Shown piece by piece: positions 24,275 through 32,796 of a DNA stretch of 45,801 nt; position 1 is the stretch's first letter, and the number at the start of each line of letters is the position of its first letter. Source of the stretch: Arthrobacter celericrescens (GTDB lineage: Bacteria; Actinomycetota; Actinomycetes; Actinomycetales; Micrococcaceae); contig NZ_QYLP01000089.1 in NCBI RefSeq assembly GCF_003614925.1, positions 1 to 45,801 of the forward strand, written 5' to 3'. The notes under the pieces are model-generated. The model was not told the DNA's origin and did not search any database. It worked only from the letters and a program-made list of their open reading frames with translations. The position numbers were made by a program, and so were the translations under genes.

Positions 24275-24388
24275 TTCGGGCATTTCCGCGATGAATCCCT
24301 AGAGATTTTGGGTAAACAAACTGCAAACATGGAGTGAGAACCTGCCTGAGACTTCAGTCACAGGCCTTGAGCTTCCTGGAGCCCCCCA

Positions 24389-25696
24389 ATGAGTATTTCC
24401 TCCGCCACCCCGGTCATCGACGAGAAGGTCACTAAACGCGTGGCCCTCGGCGCCCTGGTCGGAACCGCCCTCGAGTGGTACGACTTCTTCCTTTTCACCA
24501 CCGCCTCGGCGCTGGTGTTCAACATCCAGTTCTTCGCCACCAAGGACCCCATCCTGGCCGGCATCTTCTCCTTCGGCACCCTGGCCGTGGGCTTCGTAGC
24601 CCGCCCCGTGGGCGGCCTGATCTTCGGCGCACTCGGCGACAGGGTGGGCCGCAAGAAGATCCTGATGATCACGATCGTCGGCATCGGCGTCGTTACGGGC
24701 CTCATCGGCCTGCTGCCCAACTACGCCGCCATCGGCGTCGCGGCCCCTGTCCTGCTGATCCTGCTGCGCATCGTCCAAGGTCTCGCCGTCGGCGGCGAAT
24801 GGTCCGGCGCCATGATCATCGCGGTGGAGAACGCCCCCGTGGAAAAGCGCGGCCGCTACGGCGCCATGCCGCAGCTCGGCTCGCCCATCGGCACCATCCT
24901 GTCCTCCGGCGGCTTCGCCCTGCTCGCCTTCCTGCTGAGCAAGGACAGCTTCGACGACTGGGGCTGGCGCATCCCGTTCCTCCTGGCCATCCCGCTGCTG
25001 CTGGTCTCCCTGTGGATCCGTTCCCGGCTGTCCGAATCGCCCGAGTTCGAAGCCCTGATGGAGGAAGGCGAAACCGAACATGCTCCCATCCGCGGCGTGC
25101 TGGGCACCTCCTGGAAGCAGGTCCTCGTCGGTGCGGCCACGGCCATGCTGGGCGTGGGCGGGTTCTACCTTGTCACCACCTTCGTGGTCTTCTACGGTGC
25201 CACCGTCCTGAAGCTCGACCGCAACCTCCTGCTCGCCGCCACCCTGATCGCCGCGGTCTTCGAGGTCTTCATCCTGATCGGCGGCGGCCGCATGGCCGAG
25301 CGCTTCGGCGCCAGCAAGGTCGTCATTTTCGGCGGGCTCCTCTCCGCGGTCCTGGCCTTCCCGGTCTTCCTGGCCGTGCAGTCCGCGGTCCCGTTCCTGG
25401 TGGTCCTGGGCGTGACCGTTGGTGTCTGCGCCCTCTCCATCCCCTATGCGGTGTCCGGCGCTGTCCTCACCGGGCTGTTCCCCACCCGCACCCGCTACAC
25501 CGGCGTCGCCATTTCCTCCAACCTCGCCGGCCTGCTCAGCGGTTTCGTCCCGATGATCGCGACGGCGACCCTCGCCGCCAGCGGCAACTCCTGGGTCCCC
25601 AGCGCCTGGCTGCTGATCGGCATCTCGCTGCTCACCGCCGTCGCCGGCTTCGCCATCCCCGCGCTGAGCATCAAGCAGCAGGGCCTCAAGGCCTGA
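24389..25696 (+). CDS. MHS-family (MFS) transporter
   Basis: 435-aa metabolite:H+ symporter with twelve predicted helices: TALEWYDFFLFTTASAL in helix 1, GALGDRVGRKKIL between helices 2 and 3, GGEWSGAMIIAVENAP after helix 4, and RMAERFGASKV in the second half, where the D/R motif is looser. GGAG lies seven bases before ATG 24389. It heads a plus-strand operon with a YtcJ-like amidohydrolase and a carbamoylase-like amidase, so the imported compound is probably an amide, ureide or cyclic imide. It is divergent from the PucR-type gene, which probably regulates it. Confidence 0.93.
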   Translation: MSISSATPVIDEKVTKRVALGALVGTALEWYDFFLFTTASALVFNIQFFATKDPILAGIFSFGTLAVGFVARPVGGLIFGALGDRVGRKKILMITIVGIGVVTGLIGLLPNYAAIGVAAPVLLILLRIVQGLAVGGEWSGAMIIAVENAPVEKRGRYGAMPQLGSPIGTILSSGGFALLAFLLSKDSFDDWGWRIPFLLAIPLLLVSLWIRSRLSESPEFEALMEEGETEHAPIRGVLGTSWKQVLVGAATAMLGVGGFYLVTTFVVFYGATVLKLDRNLLLAATLIAAVFEVFILIGGGRMAERFGASKVVIFGGLLSAVLAFPVFLAVQSAVPFLVVLGVTVGVCALSIPYAVSGAVLTGLFPTRTRYTGVAISSNLAGLLSGFVPMIATATLAASGNSWVPSAWLLIGISLLTAVAGFAIPALSIKQQGLKA

Positions 25697-25740
25697 CCCC
25701 GGCCTGGCGCGACTGCTGACCTGAAGCGACTGGAGAACCT

Positions 25741-27390
25741 GTGGACCTGGACCTCGTCCTGCACAATGCGGACATCATCACGATGGACCCGGCCCGGCCG
25801 TCGGCGCACTCCCTGGGTGTGCTGCACGGCCGGGTGGTGGGGCTCGACGGCGACATTGCCGGCCTGGGTGCCCGGCACGCCGTCGACCTCGGCGGACGGA
25901 CCTTGGTGCCCGGCTTCATCGACGCCCACTGCCACACCCCGTGGTTCGGGCTCGGGCTGCTGGAACCGTCCGTGGACGGCTGCACCACGCCCGCGGAGGT
26001 GCTTGCGGTCCTGGCCGCCGCGGCGCCCGCGGCGGCAGCCGGCGACGACGGCTGGTTGATTTCCTCCGGGTTCAACCACGACCGCTTCGGCGGGCAGTTC
26101 CCCTCGCTGGCCGAACTGGACGCCGCCACCAGTGCGGTGCCCTTGTTCCTGCGGCACAACTCCGGCCACCAGGCCCTCGTGAACACGGCCGCCTTGAAGA
26201 CGGTGGGCCGTTTCGAACCGGGTTCGCCCGACCCCGTGGGCGGCCGGATCGTGCGCGACTGGCAGGGTCTGCCCACCGGCGTCGTGGAAGAGACGGCCCA
26301 GGAAGTCTTCCAGCAGGCGTTCCAGCCCAGGCCGCTGTCCCGGCTCCAGCGGGCCGTGGAAGAGGCCACCGGGATCTACGCATCCCAGGGCATCACCAGC
26401 TTCACCGATGCCGGGATCGGCGCTGGCTGGATCGGCCAGAGCCCCGTGGAACTGGCCGCATTCCAGCGCGCCGCCGCGGCCGGGACCCTCAAGGCCCGGG
26501 CGCAGCTCATGCCGGTGCTGGATGCCCTGAAGCCGGTCCACGGCCACGCCACGGACGGCCTGGGAACGGGCCTTGACCTGGGGATCCACTCCGGCTTCGG
26601 CTCGGAACTGTTGTCCCTGGGCCCGGTGAAGGTGTTCCTGGACGGCTCCCTCCTGAGCCGGACCGCCGCCGTCACCGAACCGTACTGCCACCACCCGCAT
26701 GGTTCGCATGGGTACTTCCAGGAAGACCCGGCCCAGCTGCGCGAACGCATCGAAGCCGCGTACCGCTCCGGCTGGGCCGTGGCCGCACACGCCATCGGAG
26801 ACCGCGCGATCGACCTGGCCCTGGACCTGTTCGAGGAGCTCCAGTCCCGGTACGGCCGCAACGCCCTGCCCAACCGGATCGAGCACGCCTCCGTGGTCCG
26901 CCCGGACCAGCTGCCGCGTCTCGCCGAGGCCGGCATCGCCGTGACCCCGCAGTCGAGCTTCTTCGCCGAGGGCGGGGACAACATGGCCGCCTCGCTGGGC
27001 GAGGAACGTTCCGCCTGGGCCTACCGGGCGGCGTCGTTCCTCGACTCCGGCACCATGGTGGCCGGCAGCTCCGACCGGCCCGTGGCCGACGGCGACGTGC
27101 TCCGCGGGATGCAGGCCTACGTGGACCGGCGCACCGGTTCGGGGCGGGTCTTCGGCAACCCGGATGAACGCCTCAGCCGCCACCAGGCCCTCGGCCTCTA
27201 CACCACCAGCGCCGCGGCAGCCACCGGCGCCGCCGCCTCCAAAGGTGCCCTCAGCCCCGGAAAGCTGGCCGACGCCGTCGTGCTTTCCGGCAGCCCCCTG
27301 GAAGCCTCCGACCTGACCGACCTGACCGTTGAAGCGACGCTGCTCGGCGGTGCCCCCAGCTACTCACGAATTAAGGAACTGCAATCATGA
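25741..27390 (+). CDS. YtcJ-type amidohydrolase
   Basis: 549-aa metal-dependent hydrolase of the amidohydrolase_3/YtcJ group. The N-terminal beta region leads to PGFIDAHCHT with the metal ligands H63 and H65. Later ligands are VKVFLDGSLLSRT (the lysine position), VAAHAIGDRAID, NRIEHASVV and the catalytic aspartate in AGSSDRPV. The C-terminus returns to the small beta sandwich (GALSPGKLADAVVLS). The start is GTG 25741 with GGAG eight bases upstream. Its stop overlaps the next gene's ATG (ATGA). YtcJ-like enzymes hydrolyse N-substituted amides or formamides. Pairing with a carbamoylase-type amidase suggests two successive C-N bond hydrolyses. Confidence 0.9.
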   Translation: MDLDLVLHNADIITMDPARPSAHSLGVLHGRVVGLDGDIAGLGARHAVDLGGRTLVPGFIDAHCHTPWFGLGLLEPSVDGCTTPAEVLAVLAAAAPAAAAGDDGWLISSGFNHDRFGGQFPSLAELDAATSAVPLFLRHNSGHQALVNTAALKTVGRFEPGSPDPVGGRIVRDWQGLPTGVVEETAQEVFQQAFQPRPLSRLQRAVEEATGIYASQGITSFTDAGIGAGWIGQSPVELAAFQRAAAAGTLKARAQLMPVLDALKPVHGHATDGLGTGLDLGIHSGFGSELLSLGPVKVFLDGSLLSRTAAVTEPYCHHPHGSHGYFQEDPAQLRERIEAAYRSGWAVAAHAIGDRAIDLALDLFEELQSRYGRNALPNRIEHASVVRPDQLPRLAEAGIAVTPQSSFFAEGGDNMAASLGEERSAWAYRAASFLDSGTMVAGSSDRPVADGDVLRGMQAYVDRRTGSGRVFGNPDERLSRHQALGLYTTSAAAATGAAASKGALSPGKLADAVVLSGSPLEASDLTDLTVEATLLGGAPSYSRIKELQS

Positions 27391-28640
27391 CCACCCGCAC
27401 CGCGCCCACTGGCGACGACTTCCTGGCCGATTTCCGCACCATGAGCGGCTTCGGCGCCACCGCCAACGGCGGCGTGGACCGGCAGGCCGCCAGCCAGGCC
27501 GACGCCGAGCAGCGCAACTGGTTCCGCACTGTCCTCGAGGCCCGCGGCTTCACGGTCCGCTTCGACCGGATCGGGAACCAGTGGGGCCTGCTGGAACGCG
27601 TGCCCGGCGCCCCGTTCGTGGTGGTCGGATCGCACATGGACTCCCAGCCCACCGCCGGAAGGTACGACGGCGCGTACGGCGTCCTCGCCGCGGCGCACGC
27701 CGCGTTCCGGCTCGCCGCCGCCTGGGACAGCAACGAGCGCACCGCACCGAAGTACAACGTGGCGGTGGTGAACTGGTTCAACGAGGAAGGCAGCCGCTTC
27801 AAGCCGTCCATGATGGGCTCCTCCGTCTACACAGGCAAGCTGGCGCTCGCCGACGCCCTGGCCGTGACCGACCCGCACGGCGTCTCCGTGGGCGAGGCGC
27901 TGGGCGCGCACGGTTTCCTTTCCGACTGGGAAGGCCCGGATGCCGCCTACTGCGCGGAAATCCACATCGAGCAGGGCCGCTCCATGGAACGTGACGGCGT
28001 GACGATCGGCCTGGTGCATTCCAACTGGGCGGCGAACAAGTACGAATTCGTGGTGCACGGCGAACAGGCGCACACCGGCTCCACCGTGATCGCCGACCGG
28101 CACGACGCGCTCCTCGGTGCGTCCCTGCTGGTGGTGGCCGCCCGCGAGATCGCGGACGCTTTCCCCGGCAAAGTCCACACCTCCGTGGGCCAGCTGGACG
28201 TCTACCCGAACTCCCCCGTGGTGGTGCCCAGCCGGGTGCAGTTGCTCCTGGACCTGCGCAGCGCCGACGAGGACGCCCTGGCCGAAGCCGACGCCATGCT
28301 GCACCGCCGAGTGGCCGAAGCCGAGAAGGCCGCGAGCGTGCAGGTGGAGCAGCGCACCTCCCACTCCTGGCCCGTGACCCCGTACCAGCCCGAAGGCGTG
28401 GAGCTCGCCGCCAAGGCCGCCGCGGACCTCGGCCTGCCGCACAAGGAAGTGATGACCCTCGCCGGGCACGACTCCACCAACATGAAGGACCTGGTTCCTA
28501 CGGTGATGCTGTTCGTCCCGAGCGTGGACGGCATCTCGCACAACGAACACGAATACACCACGGACGAGGACATCGTGGCGGGCCTGGAAATGCTCACCGA
28601 GGTGGTTGGCCGGCTCTGCGACGGGGCGCTGGAGGAGTAA
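27387..28640 (+). CDS. M20-family amidase (N-carbamoyl-amino-acid hydrolase/allantoate type)
   Basis: 417-aa zinc-dependent amidohydrolase of the hydantoinase/carbamoylase group (peptidase M20). Metal-site motifs are GSHMDSQ (H83), GRYDGAYGV (D94), NEEGSRF (E133, E134), EIHIEQG (H193) and, near the C-terminus, SHNEHE. The dimerisation/lid domain has GEQAHTGST (H229), typical of N-carbamoyl-L-amino-acid hydrolases, allantoate amidohydrolases and beta-ureidopropionases. ATG 27387 overlaps the preceding stop by four bases. It would release ammonia and CO2 from a carbamoyl or ureido compound, which fits a PucR-type regulator. The precise substrate cannot be told from these motifs. Confidence 0.92.
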   Translation: MTTRTAPTGDDFLADFRTMSGFGATANGGVDRQAASQADAEQRNWFRTVLEARGFTVRFDRIGNQWGLLERVPGAPFVVVGSHMDSQPTAGRYDGAYGVLAAAHAAFRLAAAWDSNERTAPKYNVAVVNWFNEEGSRFKPSMMGSSVYTGKLALADALAVTDPHGVSVGEALGAHGFLSDWEGPDAAYCAEIHIEQGRSMERDGVTIGLVHSNWAANKYEFVVHGEQAHTGSTVIADRHDALLGASLLVVAAREIADAFPGKVHTSVGQLDVYPNSPVVVPSRVQLLLDLRSADEDALAEADAMLHRRVAEAEKAASVQVEQRTSHSWPVTPYQPEGVELAAKAAADLGLPHKEVMTLAGHDSTNMKDLVPTVMLFVPSVDGISHNEHEYTTDEDIVAGLEMLTEVVGRLCDGALEE

Positions 28641-28669
28641 CGCGGCCCTCGTGGTGATCCCGTTCCGTG

Positions 28670-30184
28670 TTAGAAGGGCGGCGGCTTGGACCCCCTGGGA
28701 GACCACTCCCGGGGTGGCCAGGAAGCGGGTGATTTTCCGGTCCGTGCGGTGGTTGCCGGCGGCGTGGGCGGCCGGTCGGTGTAGCTCCGGCCGGTGGGAC
28801 TGGTCCATTCCAGGTTTCCGTTTCCCGTTTGCCTGGTAGTCCATCGGCTGTGGTGTTTGAGCACGTGGTGGCGCCGGCATAGCCCGGAAAGATTCCCGGC
28901 GTCGGTGGCACCGCCCAGTGCCGCGTCGTGGGTGTGGTCCAGATCCAGGTCGCGCGCGGGTATGCCGCAGCCGGGGAATCGGCACCTGGCATCGCGGGCA
29001 GTAAGAAGTCGCTTGAGGTCCTCCCCGGGGCGGTACCGGTCCACCGCAAGCACGGCACCGGAGATGGGGTCGGTAAGGACCCGGTTCCAGCCCGAGGCTC
29101 GTCCGGCAAGGATCCTGGCGGTGTCGGGGTCGATCGGGTGGCGCCCATCCAGCTCGGCGGCGATCCGGGCATTCCCGACGGCGTTCTCCTGCGCACGGTT
29201 GCCCGCAGTCTCCGACCCGTGTGCTGAGGCCTGTCCGCTGCCCTTCGACGTTGGTTCGCGGTGGCCCGGGCCCGCCTCGTTGATCAAAGTCAGGATGGGG
29301 ACGGTGACATCAACCCGGGCGGTGATGGCTGAAAGCAGCCCGTCCGGGGTGTCGTGCCCGGTCGGCGCACCACACAACAACAGGTCAGCTAAAAGGTCGG
29401 CACGCAGCTGGTCCATGCAACGGATTTCCCCGGCGCCGGTGCCTGGCTCTGCGGTGGCACCGCCTTCACTGATTCCGCCGGAGGCAGCGTGTTCAACGGC
29501 CGCCAGCTCAATGTGCGTCTTGGCCATCTGCGTGAGCCGGTCGTGGATCCCGTAGGCCACCGCCGCGGGCAAGGTCGCGGCGAGTTCCGCCATCCCGTCC
29601 GGCAGCGGTATGACCCGGACGCAGCGGCCGGCGACAGCCCGTTCGTGCCGGGCGACCAAGGGCTCGGCCTGGGCTTTCTCTGCTTCCCGCACCGCCAGGC
29701 GCCGCACCCGCCCGGGTGCCTGCTGCTCGGCGCAGCCCACCACCGCAGCCTCGTAACGGCCCCGGGCGTCGTCATCCATCAGAGTGGCCCCGGCTTCCTG
29801 GATCACCCGGGCGTGGGCCAGGCTGATCCGACCATCGGAAAGCGCCTGGTACGTTGCTGGGAACCGGGCGGCCAGCTCCACGGCCTGGCCTATCTGCCGC
29901 TGCACCGTCCGATCACTCATCCGAGTCGCCGCCGCGATCTCCGCGGCCACCGACCGCTGAGCCAGCTCCCTCGCAGGCGCCCGCCACCCGGAACCCGGCC
30001 CGCCGCCGTCGTCCTCCATCGCCTCCGCCAACTGCGAGGCCATAACCAGCAGCCCTTCACGCACCGCGTGCAAACGCGACTGCACTCGCTCCAGCGACTC
30101 CAGCGAGGACACGAGATCGGCCAGCGCATCGACAGGACGGACCTGCTTCCCCGCTGCCTGGGCAAACCCCGTGCTGTTCTCCAT
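28670..30184 (-). CDS. DUF222 / HNH endonuclease-domain protein
   Basis: 504-aa protein of the DUF222-HNH family, which is common and often multicopy in Arthrobacter-like genomes. Residues 1-300 are the helical DUF222 region (RVQSRLHAVREGLLVMASQL ... RMSDRTVQRQI ... AARFPATYQALSDGRISLAHARVI in pieces). A variable polar linker lies at about 290-345. The C-terminal HNH nuclease motif is at about 393-440, with C-RFPGC, DLDHTHD, GNLSGLCRRHH and KHH, containing the paired cysteines and the histidines for metal binding. The C-terminal 50 residues are Pro/Arg/Ser rich. It is convergent with the amidase gene, 29 bases between stops. The biological role is unsettled. I see no mobile-element ends around it. 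Confidence 0.92.
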   Translation of the reverse strand: MENSTGFAQAAGKQVRPVDALADLVSSLESLERVQSRLHAVREGLLVMASQLAEAMEDDGGGPGSGWRAPARELAQRSVAAEIAAATRMSDRTVQRQIGQAVELAARFPATYQALSDGRISLAHARVIQEAGATLMDDDARGRYEAAVVGCAEQQAPGRVRRLAVREAEKAQAEPLVARHERAVAGRCVRVIPLPDGMAELAATLPAAVAYGIHDRLTQMAKTHIELAAVEHAASGGISEGGATAEPGTGAGEIRCMDQLRADLLADLLLCGAPTGHDTPDGLLSAITARVDVTVPILTLINEAGPGHREPTSKGSGQASAHGSETAGNRAQENAVGNARIAAELDGRHPIDPDTARILAGRASGWNRVLTDPISGAVLAVDRYRPGEDLKRLLTARDARCRFPGCGIPARDLDLDHTHDAALGGATDAGNLSGLCRRHHVLKHHSRWTTRQTGNGNLEWTSPTGRSYTDRPPTPPATTARTGKSPASWPPREWSPRGSKPPPF

Positions 30185-30251
30185 GCACTAATTCAAGCAA
30201 GGGGCTACGACAATTTATCCACGTACAAACAGGGGCGACCAAGTCCAAGGC

Positions 30252-30917
30252 TCAGGCCCGCCGCACCACCAGTTCGCCGCCGTCCGGGGTCGCGAGCAGC
30301 AGCACGCCGTCCTCCGAACGGACCGCAACCCCGGCCGAGGCGAGCCTTTCCCGCAAGCCGTCCAATTCGCCGTCGTACTCGCACTCGAGGCCGCCGCCCG
30401 CCGGCCGGTCACCGGCCCGCACGGCCAGGACGCCGCCGTTCTTGGCGTTGAAGTCCGCCCCGTCCGGGGTTTCCCGGCGGGGCCGGGCGCCAATGTTGCG
30501 CAGTTCCTGCGCGGCCCGTTCGACGCCGGGCGTCAGCCAGACCCCGACGACGGCCAGCGCCGTATCGGCGTCCGCGCACACGGCGCCGTGGGCGGCTTTG
30601 TCCGCGAAGAAGCTGAAACCGTCCTCCGCAGTGACCTGCACGGTGGCCCCGTGCGGGGTGTCGACGACGTCGGCCCGGGTGCCGTCGGCCACGGTGCGGC
30701 GGGCGAACTCCGCCGGGTCGCCGATCTCGACGCCGAACACGGTGCTGCCGTCCTCCGCCGCGCCCGGCGAAACCTGCTGCAGGGCGAGGCGCCCGGAGCC
30801 GGCGTCGAACTCCCGGCGGCCGCCGTCGTCCACGGTCTTGATCATGCCCAGGGCAGCCAGCAGGGGTTCCCAGGCCTCGGGGCGGGACGTGAAAACGATG
30901 GGTCGGACTCGCAGCAT
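30252..30917 (-). CDS. VOC (glyoxalase-fold) protein
   Basis: 221-aa protein with two tandem betaalphabetabetabeta modules of the vicinal oxygen chelate superfamily. The first begins VRPIVFTSRPEAWEPLLAALG with RLALQQVSP, and the second begins VGVWLTPGVERAAQELRNIGARP with GVLAVR and ends LLLATPDGGELVV. The usual metal-ligand His and Glu are mostly not seen at the strand positions, so it may be a non-enzymatic or resistance-type binding protein. ATG 30917 is preceded by GGAG only two bases away and by TAGGCT six bases upstream, the leaderless pattern. It is divergent from the YdeI-like gene. Confidence 0.7.
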   Translation of the reverse strand: MLRVRPIVFTSRPEAWEPLLAALGMIKTVDDGGRREFDAGSGRLALQQVSPGAAEDGSTVFGVEIGDPAEFARRTVADGTRADVVDTPHGATVQVTAEDGFSFFADKAAHGAVCADADTALAVVGVWLTPGVERAAQELRNIGARPRRETPDGADFNAKNGGVLAVRAGDRPAGGGLECEYDGELDGLRERLASAGVAVRSEDGVLLLATPDGGELVVRRA

Positions 30918-30923
30918 GGCTCC

Positions 30924-30929
30924 AGCCTA
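30924..30929 (-). promoter_or_regulatory. -10 box, leaderless start of VOC gene
   Basis: TAGGCT ends six bases before ATG 30917. The GGAG inside those six bases is too close to the ATG to serve as a normal ribosome site. Confidence 0.45.
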
Positions 30930-30982
30930 CGCGCCCGGATGTCACCTGCCCGGATGTCGGCGGTCGGCGGCAGAATGGGCAC

Positions 30983-31591
30983 ATGGCCGTTGAACTCGAA
31001 GAACTGCTGGTCAAGGACGCTGCGGAATGGCGGGCCTGGCTGGAGGCGAACCACAGCAGCAGCCCCGGCGTCTGGCTGGTGCTGCACAAGAAGGGCGGCA
31101 ACGTCACCGAGCTCGACTACGACGCCGCCTTGGACGAGGCCCTCTGCTTCGGCTGGATCGACGGGCAGGCGAGGCGGCGGGACGCGGAGAGCATGTTCCA
31201 GCGGATGACCCGCCGGGGCCCGCGCAGCCCCTGGTCGGAGCGGAACACCGGCCACATCGCCCGGCTGGAAGCCGCCGGGAAGATGCACGACGCCGGCCGG
31301 GCCGCCGTCGACGCCGCCAAAGCCGACGGCCGCTGGGACCGGGCCTACACGGGGCAGGCAGGCGCGGAGGTTCCCGATGACCTAGCCGCGGCGATCGCCG
31401 CCGTCCCGGAGGCGCAGGCCATGTTCGACGTCCTCACCGGCACCAACCGCTTCGCCCTCATCTACCGGACCACCTCCGTCAAACGCGCCGAGACGCGGGC
31501 CCGGAAGATCGCCGGCTTCGTGGACATGCTGGCCCGGCACGAGGCGCCCTACCCGCAGAAGAAGATGCCGGACACGCCGCCGCGCGGCTAG
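30983..31591 (+). CDS. YdeI/OmpD-associated family protein
   Basis: 202-aa protein of the YdeI/OmdA family. Recognisable blocks are DAAEWRAWLEANH, GVWLVLHKKGG, LDYDAALDEALCFGWIDGQ, RRDAESMFQRMTRRGPRSPWS, and a C-terminal helical part with AVPEAQAMFDVLTG, RFALIYRTTSVKRAETRARKI (in part) and PYPQKK. The family is cytoplasmic, widespread and of unclear biochemical role. Links to stress and cationic-peptide resistance have been proposed for relatives. CAGAAT ends six bases before ATG 30983 and no ribosome site is seen, so it may be leaderless. Its TAG stop abuts the stop of the convergent GH76 gene with no gap. Confidence 0.85.
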   Translation: MAVELEELLVKDAAEWRAWLEANHSSSPGVWLVLHKKGGNVTELDYDAALDEALCFGWIDGQARRRDAESMFQRMTRRGPRSPWSERNTGHIARLEAAGKMHDAGRAAVDAAKADGRWDRAYTGQAGAEVPDDLAAAIAAVPEAQAMFDVLTGTNRFALIYRTTSVKRAETRARKIAGFVDMLARHEAPYPQKKMPDTPPRG

Positions 31592-32701
31592 CTACTTCAG
31601 GCTGGTTGCCGCCTCGAGCGCCATCCACGCCTGCAGCTGGGTGGAAAGCTCGACGGCGGAGCCCAGCGGATACGTCTCCGCGGCGGGCCGCACGGGGTTA
31701 CTGGAGAAGATCAGCGTTCCGTGCGCGGATTCGGTCCGCCCGGTCCAGAAAGCATCCGCTGTGTCGAACACCATCGCGCGTGCCGTGTCCTTTGCATTTC
31801 GGGGGAGCCGGGCGTCGGCTGCGGCGAGGGCCAGGTATCGGAGCAGGATTCCGGTGAAGAGGCCGCCGTCGCCGTCGCCGTGGCATTTCACAACGTTGGT
31901 TCGGTCCAGGGTCAGGCGCCGGGAGACGGCTTCGACGAGCGCGGACGCCCTCTGGAGGTTCTCTTTGCCGCCGAGTTCCAGCATGGCGCCGAGCACCGGG
32001 CCCTGGTTGTAGGTATAGATGTCGGCCACGAGTGCGGTGTCCGTGCCGTTGATGCGCAGGCCGTCCAGGTAGAGGCCGGTTTCCGGGTCGAGGAGGCGGG
32101 CCTTGAGCCAGTCCAGGAGCCGTTGGGCGCTTTCGGGGCGGCCGGTGCGGGCGTAGAACAGGGCGACGGGGGCCGTGGCCGGGGTGTTCTTGAAGTCACG
32201 CTTGGTGTTCCAGAAGGTGCCGCCGCCGAGGTCGTCGGTGGAGGCGGAGTCGAACTGGAGGGTGAGGCTTTCGCGGACCCGGGCGTTCCGGCGTCGGCAG
32301 GGGCTCCGGGTAGCTTCGGCAAGGCCGTCCAGGCGCAGGGTGGCCAGGGCGAGCCAGGCCATGTCGTCGAAATAGTCGTTCTCGAAGCGCAGGAAATTCC
32401 GCAGCCGGACGGTGGTGACCAGCCGCGAGGCCAGACGGCCGGCACTCGGGCGGGAGACGCCGTCGAACTTCACGCCCGAGGTGAGCTCACGGCGCCCGGC
32501 ATCCACCAGGCAGTCCACGTACTGCGCCTGCCACCAGTAATTCCACGGCTCCAAGAGGGCCCGGAAGGAATTCTGCGGCCGGACGGACGCGCCGAGGTGG
32601 GTTCCGGGGAGGCAAAGGAGCCTCTTGCCGAAGGCCCGGGTGACGGAACGGGCGGCGGTGTCGGCGCGGGCTACCAGGTCCTGGGTGTCTTCGGTGGGCA
32701 T
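31592..32701 (-). CDS. Glycoside hydrolase family 76-like protein
   Basis: 369-aa protein related to GH76 alpha-1,6-mannanases. It is an alpha/alpha barrel with the paired catalytic aspartates D112-D113 in the block FENDYFDDMAWLALA, WWQAQYVDCLVDAGRR near residue 60, DLGGGTFWNTKRDFKNTPAT and YNQGPVLGAMLELG. There is no signal peptide from ATG 32701, so it may act in the cytoplasm on imported or internal mannosides, or be a divergent family member. ATG 32701 is supported by TACCCT six bases upstream; a longer frame to 32746 is not supported. It is convergent with the YdeI-like gene and divergent from the SDR gene. Confidence 0.82.
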   Translation of the reverse strand: MPTEDTQDLVARADTAARSVTRAFGKRLLCLPGTHLGASVRPQNSFRALLEPWNYWWQAQYVDCLVDAGRRELTSGVKFDGVSRPSAGRLASRLVTTVRLRNFLRFENDYFDDMAWLALATLRLDGLAEATRSPCRRRNARVRESLTLQFDSASTDDLGGGTFWNTKRDFKNTPATAPVALFYARTGRPESAQRLLDWLKARLLDPETGLYLDGLRINGTDTALVADIYTYNQGPVLGAMLELGGKENLQRASALVEAVSRRLTLDRTNVVKCHGDGDGGLFTGILLRYLALAAADARLPRNAKDTARAMVFDTADAFWTGRTESAHGTLIFSSNPVRPAAETYPLGSAVELSTQLQAWMALEAATSLK

Positions 32702-32707
32702 GGTCAA

Positions 32708-32713
32708 AGGGTA
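32708..32713 (-). promoter_or_regulatory. -10 box, leaderless start of GH76 gene
   Basis: TACCCT ends six bases before ATG 32701. No ribosome site lies between. Confidence 0.4.
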
Positions 32714-32754
32714 GTCATCCGGCCTGCAAAACGCTGCGCAATCCATGTGATTCA

Positions 32755-32770
32755 GTTAACATGCATTAAC
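32755..32770. promoter_or_regulatory. Inverted repeat GTTAA-N6-TTAAC
   Basis: GTTAA (32755-32759) and TTAAC (32766-32770) flank CATGCA in the AT-richer centre of the 95-base gap between the GH76 and SDR genes. It lies 26 bases before the SDR start codon and may be an operator or overlap the promoter of the SDR/acyl-CoA dehydrogenase operon. Confidence 0.4.
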
Positions 32771-32796
32771 GCAATGGCTGGCATCAAGGAGGACGG

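Noticed and set aside
28670..30184. DUF222-HNH gene as a homing endonuclease or mobile element
   Set aside because: No terminal repeats, intron or intein signs are present. This family is an ordinary, multicopy gene type in such genomes.
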